Assembly (NCBI RefSeq): GCF_900129885.1
Contig: NZ_FQXE01000018.1
Location: 45,064-109,063 of the forward strand
Reading direction: 5' to 3'
DNA from: Pollutimonas bauzanensis
GTDB taxonomy: Bacteria > Pseudomonadota > Gammaproteobacteria > Burkholderiales > Burkholderiaceae_B
Length of the DNA stretch: 64,000 bases
Position 1 is the stretch's first letter. Every line of letters begins with the position of its first letter. The notes under the pieces were generated by a model. It was not told the origin of the DNA and searched no databases. It saw only the letters and a list, made by a program, of their open reading frames with translations. Below, in pieces: positions 60,495-64,000 of this stretch. The translations under genes were made by a program, and so were the position numbers.

Positions 60495-61442
60495 TTAATT
60501 GTGTTCCTTGAAATTTACCTGCTTATCAATGATATACATTGGGCGCCGCTTCACTTCATCATATATCCGCCCCACATACTCTCCGATCAAACCCAAGCCA
60601 AGCAACTGCACTCCAGCAAAGAAACTTATGAACAATACGGTCGTCGATAAGCCTGGAGTTAGGTCTACCCCGATAATTCGTTGAAACACATACCAGGCGC
60701 CCAACAAGAAACTGAGTCCAGCCAATACAAACCCTGCTATTGACATCATGAAGAGAGGCCTAGAGCTAAAGCTAATCAGTCCGTTCAACCCAATTTTGAG
60801 CGAGCCAGTCAATCTATTGTAATTGCCTTTTCCAGCAAATCGCTCATCGCGATCGTATTCAATGAAAGCTTGCTTGAAGCCTACATATGCCACCAAACCA
60901 CGCAAAAAACCATGACTTTCGTTTAAGCGACGCAGCTCCTCAATGACTCGTCGGGTCATGATACGAAAATCACCGGTGTTACGAGGGATTTGAACATCGC
61001 TGAACCGATTAATAAGCGAATAGCCGATATGCGAGATTACTCGCTTCAGTAAAGTCTCCCCTTTCCGGGAACGACGTTTCGCGTAAACCACTTCATAGCC
61101 TTCGGCAAGCTTGGAATACATCTGCTCGATGAGTTCTGGCTGATCTTGTAAGTCAACGTCGATAACCACACAGGTCTCGCCCGTGCAACCCAGAATTCCC
61201 GCCATAGTCGCTGCTGGCTGGCCAAAACGCCGCGAAAACACCATAAGCTTTATATTTTCGTTACGGTTAATCTCTTCAAGAATAATCTCTTCGGTTTTAT
61301 CCGGGGAAGGATCGAGAGCAAAGATGATCTCGTAGGTTTTCCCCATGCTCGAAAAAACAGCCTCTGCTCGATTTAAAAAAGGACGAATATTCGCCTCTTC
61401 TTTATAAACCGGCACAACTAGAGAAATGCTGGGCATAATCAC
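60495..61442 (-). CDS. Polyprenyl-phosphate glycosyltransferase, GtrB/DPM1-like (GT2)
   Basis: A 315-residue GT-A enzyme. SISLVVPVYKEEANIRPFLN opens the domain, DVDLQDQPELI is the metal-binding DxD, and RFAGKGNYNRLTGSLKIGLN follows. Two C-terminal transmembrane helices lie at about 235-255 and 270-290. GtrB enzymes transfer glucose from UDP-glucose to undecaprenyl phosphate. The first ATG at 61442 and a second at 61436 are close. It would feed the GtrC-like transferase upstream. Confidence 0.9.
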   Translation of the reverse strand: MIMPSISLVVPVYKEEANIRPFLNRAEAVFSSMGKTYEIIFALDPSPDKTEEIILEEINRNENIKLMVFSRRFGQPAATMAGILGCTGETCVVIDVDLQDQPELIEQMYSKLAEGYEVVYAKRRSRKGETLLKRVISHIGYSLINRFSDVQIPRNTGDFRIMTRRVIEELRRLNESHGFLRGLVAYVGFKQAFIEYDRDERFAGKGNYNRLTGSLKIGLNGLISFSSRPLFMMSIAGFVLAGLSFLLGAWYVFQRIIGVDLTPGLSTTVLFISFFAGVQLLGLGLIGEYVGRIYDEVKRRPMYIIDKQVNFKEHN

Positions 61443-61748
61443 TCAATTTTATAACAATTTATCAGAGATAAAGACGAAGGGCAAACAATACACTCAACGC
61501 GTTATTCGGATCAAATCCGAATATACCGACTTCTCAAATCACGAGTAGCTCTGAACGTCGTATTGATATTTGAGGTAAAACGTTATCTATACCGAGTTAA
61601 TCAACACAACGCTCAAAAAACCCAGTCGACAGCATTCAATTTAACAATCAATTCTGGCTATAAAGACGCCGAAGAACATCCGAAAAACATCAAACGAGAA
61701 GATTAAATCAAATCTTGAATAATGCGTTCATTAAAAAACATTATAATT
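61443..61748. other. AT-rich intergenic stretch
   Basis: An AT-rich gap of 306 bases between the GtrC-like and GtrB-like genes. No gene is seen. TATAAT occurs at the upstream (right) end, inside the last codons of the GtrC-like gene. A promoter for the remaining operon is likely here, since the IS insertion cuts off the original one. Confidence 0.4.
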
Positions 61749-63685
61749 TCAATGATCATTCGATAAGCGTGATATCCGTATTGGTCCTTTCAGACGCAGC
61801 GGAGTTCGCCCATTCGAAAAAACTCGAACTTCAAGGCCTTGAACATCCGTATCCAGCATAAACGGTAATGTAATTTCTTGCCACCCACCTCGGGCCATGA
61901 TGTCATATCTCGCAAGAAGCTTACTGCCCGATCCAGCCACCACATCAATAACACCCAATGATTCACTATTCTCCACTAAGTGCTCTTGCGAATTTATAGA
62001 GACAACCGCCTCATACTTACCCATCTTCACAGTGACATATGGTCCATATAAGAGATAGCCTTGCTCGCCTGCGAGAGCAACCATTTCATGGTTGGCAATA
62101 TCAAATTTGCCTATTTGATGAAGGGTGGACTCGTTCAGATCAATCTGCAGTTTATCAAAATTTCCAAAAAGCCTTTTTGATATATTGTAATCATACTCAA
62201 GGACCGTAAACTCATCGCACATTAAAATCCTATTACTCTCACCCAAAGTGTTGGAAAGCCATTTTCTGTCAATGGTAGCCTTTTCAGCTTCAGTTAGAAG
62301 CAAAAAAGAATTTCCTTGCCATGCTGCAGGTTTGTACCAAGTAACTGATGAGTGGATAGGAAACGGATCAATCCATTTATTAAAGAAACTTACCGGCCGG
62401 ACCCGTATATTCGAATTACTCAAGACGGTTAATATATTTGACGACCAAAACCCGCCGTATCCATACTGCAGGCCCTCCTTCTTTAAGCAGGAAACCAATC
62501 TCTCATAGGGATTTATACGATCCACCACCGTTGCATCAAAGGGTTTATTGAGCGCCGGAAATACGTGATTGACGTAGCCGACACAAATCACACCCATAAA
62601 AAAACATAAGACATATTTGCACTGCGCAAAAATACGATTAATGCTGTCGTTTAGCAACACTACCCAGCAAGCCAATATCAACATAAATGGTACAAATATA
62701 TAACGAATACTTGTGTAGTCATTCTCGAGCGGATATCTAAACGAGACTATATGTATAAAGCTTCCTATCAAAAATCCTATTGTGGGCACGGAAATCAGCA
62801 ACGGAATCTGCACTCCCCGTGTTAATGCAACAGTAAATTTCTTTAAAAAGCTCACGGTAAGCAATGAAAGCACTAGTACAATAATAATACGGACACTACT
62901 ATATAAGCCAAAGAGCGAAAGTAAATTAATATTTACGCCAGTATTGTTATATGCATGAGTAGTAGGGTACCCTAAAAGAAATAGCCAGCTAGTAATTATC
63001 ATTACGATATGGCGCATCAGCGACTCAGCGCCATATATTACCGGCTTAGCAAGCCCTATGGCACCACCCGTCAGAAGGCTATTGTAATAAGCGCCCAGGA
63101 TAAAGGCGAATATCGCAAAAACTAACGTCATAATAACTGGAGCGTTAAATCGAAACCGCTCGGGCAAATGGTCGGACTGTGCCTGGATCAGCAAGGAGGG
63201 TTGTTGAATTACAAACAAACCTAAACCCATAATATATGGTACGAAATTAAACAAAGCAGCACGACTCGGATTCGATAACGCGGCAATGAAGACTAGAATG
63301 GAGAAAATAACGATTTTAGTCCAAAGCGCTAACTTCTTTCCTGTATTAGAATTTGGCACTTCCATAATTCTGATTAATAAGGCCAATTGCAAGAACGCCA
63401 GCAAGAAGCTAGACCCGTAATGCCCCCCCCAATCGAAAAGGAGATTTGCAATAAATGGCGATGATATCCCTGATGTGAGCACTGCAACCGCTGCGAGGGC
63501 CGGCCTATGGGAGACATGGAGAAGACGCAGCCCAATCCAAAATCCCAATGAAATCAATGCGGCCATTAGCGTAGTCGCAAGGGCGTATGCTGCATAGCCA
63601 TTGGGCAATACCTTTAATACGGGCACCAAAAATATTATGTAATTATGAAGCCATACATCAGCATTGTTATACCTGTTAGCGCCGA
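61749..63685 (-). pseudogene. GtrC-like polytopic glycosyltransferase, 5' end removed by IS21 insertion
   Basis: About 645 codons remain of a large membrane protein with roughly ten hydrophobic segments and a C-terminal soluble domain (ends GRTPLRLKGPIRISRLSNDH). The reading starts inside the gene at NRYNNADVWLHNYIIFLVPV and the preceding bases are IS21-family sequence. Its place next to GtrA and GtrB, its size and its topology fit a serotype-specific GtrC-like transferase. An out-of-frame leader continues into the IS, but no normal N-terminus exists. Confidence 0.75.
63423..63430. repeat. Homopolymer G8/C8 tract in the GtrC-like gene
   Basis: Eight C on the plus strand encode the Gly pair of the DWGGHYG motif (in frame). 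A one-base gain or loss would stop translation early. It is the longest G/C run noted in the window and lies in a modification gene of the type known to phase-vary. Confidence 0.8.
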
Positions 63686-64000
63686 TGTAATACTGACCCA
63701 CTGCGCCGGAGTAAAACTGACCCACTTGGGCGAATATGGTGGTTTTTTGGCCGCCGACTATGTTGACCCAGGAGCAAGCAGTGGAAATCAAGGTGTTAAT
63801 GCGGCATGGCGCCGGTATTCGAGAGATGGCGCGCGAGCTGGGGTGCTCACGCAATACGATCAGGCGGTATCTACGAGAGACGGCAGCCGAGCAATACAGT
63901 CCCAGAACGGCACGGCCGACCAAGCTGGATCCGTATAAGGGCTATTTGCTAGAACGTATCGAAGCGGCACGGCCACACTGGATCCCAGGCGTGGTGTTGC
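63686..64000 (+). mobile_element. IS21-family insertion sequence, left end (incomplete)
   Basis: The left end is placed at TGTAATACTGACCCACT (63686). The 11-base word ACTGACCCACT repeats at 63692 and 63716, as in the multiple terminal repeats of IS21 elements. The transposase gene istA begins at 63760 and the element runs off the window. It interrupts the GtrC-like gene. Confidence 0.8.
63760..64000 (+). CDS. istA: IS21-family transposase IstA, partial
   Basis: The first 80 codons are visible. The protein opens MLTQEQAVEIKVLMRHGAGI then REMARELGCSRNTIRRYLRE, the N-terminal helix-turn-helix of IstA, followed by KLDPYKGYLLERIEAARPHW, which leads to the catalytic DDE domain outside the window. 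The ATG is 75 bases from the left end of the element. Confidence 0.9.
   Translation, partial: MLTQEQAVEIKVLMRHGAGIREMARELGCSRNTIRRYLRETAAEQYSPRTARPTKLDPYKGYLLERIEAARPHWIPGVVL

Noticed and set aside
1..64000. CRISPR arrays, tRNA or rRNA genes, and riboswitches
   Set aside because: No regular direct repeats with spacers, no cloverleaf or rRNA-like stretches and no known riboswitch consensus were seen on reading either strand; this is a visual check only.

Overview
The window reads as a chromosomal segment of a high-GC betaproteobacterium of the family Alcaligenaceae, most like Bordetella or Achromobacter. The reasons are two Bug-type (TctC family) periplasmic binding proteins, many LysR-regulated catabolic operons with TRAP or ABC uptake systems, a chromosomal class D beta-lactamase, a classical autotransporter, and an LPS/O-antigen locus of clearly lower GC. 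The genus is inference; no rRNA or tRNA gene is visible.

Region 1 (1-15.9 kb): start of a ribbon-helix-helix regulator at the left edge, a TetR gene abutting a class D beta-lactamase, an autotransporter, an amidase/Bug pair divergent from a LysR gene, a lone WecA-like sugar-phosphate transferase, a carboxymuconolactone decarboxylase-like protein with a taurine/nitrate-type ABC transporter and a convergent AraC regulator, then a double Rid-domain protein and a small helical protein.

Region 2 (16-23 kb): one minus-strand operon, GntR regulator - fused two-domain permease - binding protein - ATPase - two mandelate racemase/enolase superfamily enzymes. It has a good promoter and two candidate GntR operators. 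It looks like uptake and breakdown of a sugar acid or similar polyol acid.

Region 3 (23-33.4 kb): a dipeptide-type ABC transporter (two ATPases, two permeases, a separate binding protein) with two glycine oxidase-like flavoproteins, a large flavoprotein carrying a Cys-rich Fe-S segment, a small 2Fe-2S protein and a LysR regulator. The layout is that of opine oxidase or hydroxyproline/amino-acid dehydrogenase systems.

Region 4 (33.7-42.3 kb): a minus-strand operon, aldehyde dehydrogenase - TRAP transporter (P, Q, M) - Zn alcohol dehydrogenase - class III CoA transferase - CitE-like lyase, followed by LysR. It could turn an imported hydroxy compound into an aldehyde, an acid, a CoA ester and finally lyase products.

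Region 5 (42.5-47 kb): gene debris (a 5'-truncated Rpn/DUF4351 nuclease, a frameshifted antitoxin, a duplicated LysR tail) around a Bug / beta-hydroxyacid dehydrogenase / carboxymuconolactone decarboxylase operon.

Region 6 (47-64 kb): the surface polysaccharide locus. rmlC-rmlD-rmlA (dTDP-L-rhamnose, without rmlB) run on the plus strand and converge on a long minus-strand operon. That operon holds a Gtr-type glycosylation set (GtrB-like, GtrA-like and a polytopic GtrC-like transferase broken by an IS21-family element), two methyltransferases, four nucleotide-sugar-type oxidoreductases, and a GDP-D-glycero-alpha-D-manno-heptose pathway (hddA, gmhA, gmhB, hddC) with its own transaldolase. hddA is out of frame in a run of seven G and would be restored by one more G; the GtrC-like gene carries a run of eight G. 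These two tracts, together with a dehydrogenase lacking its catalytic Cys, make the heptose/Gtr locus the most interesting part of the window.
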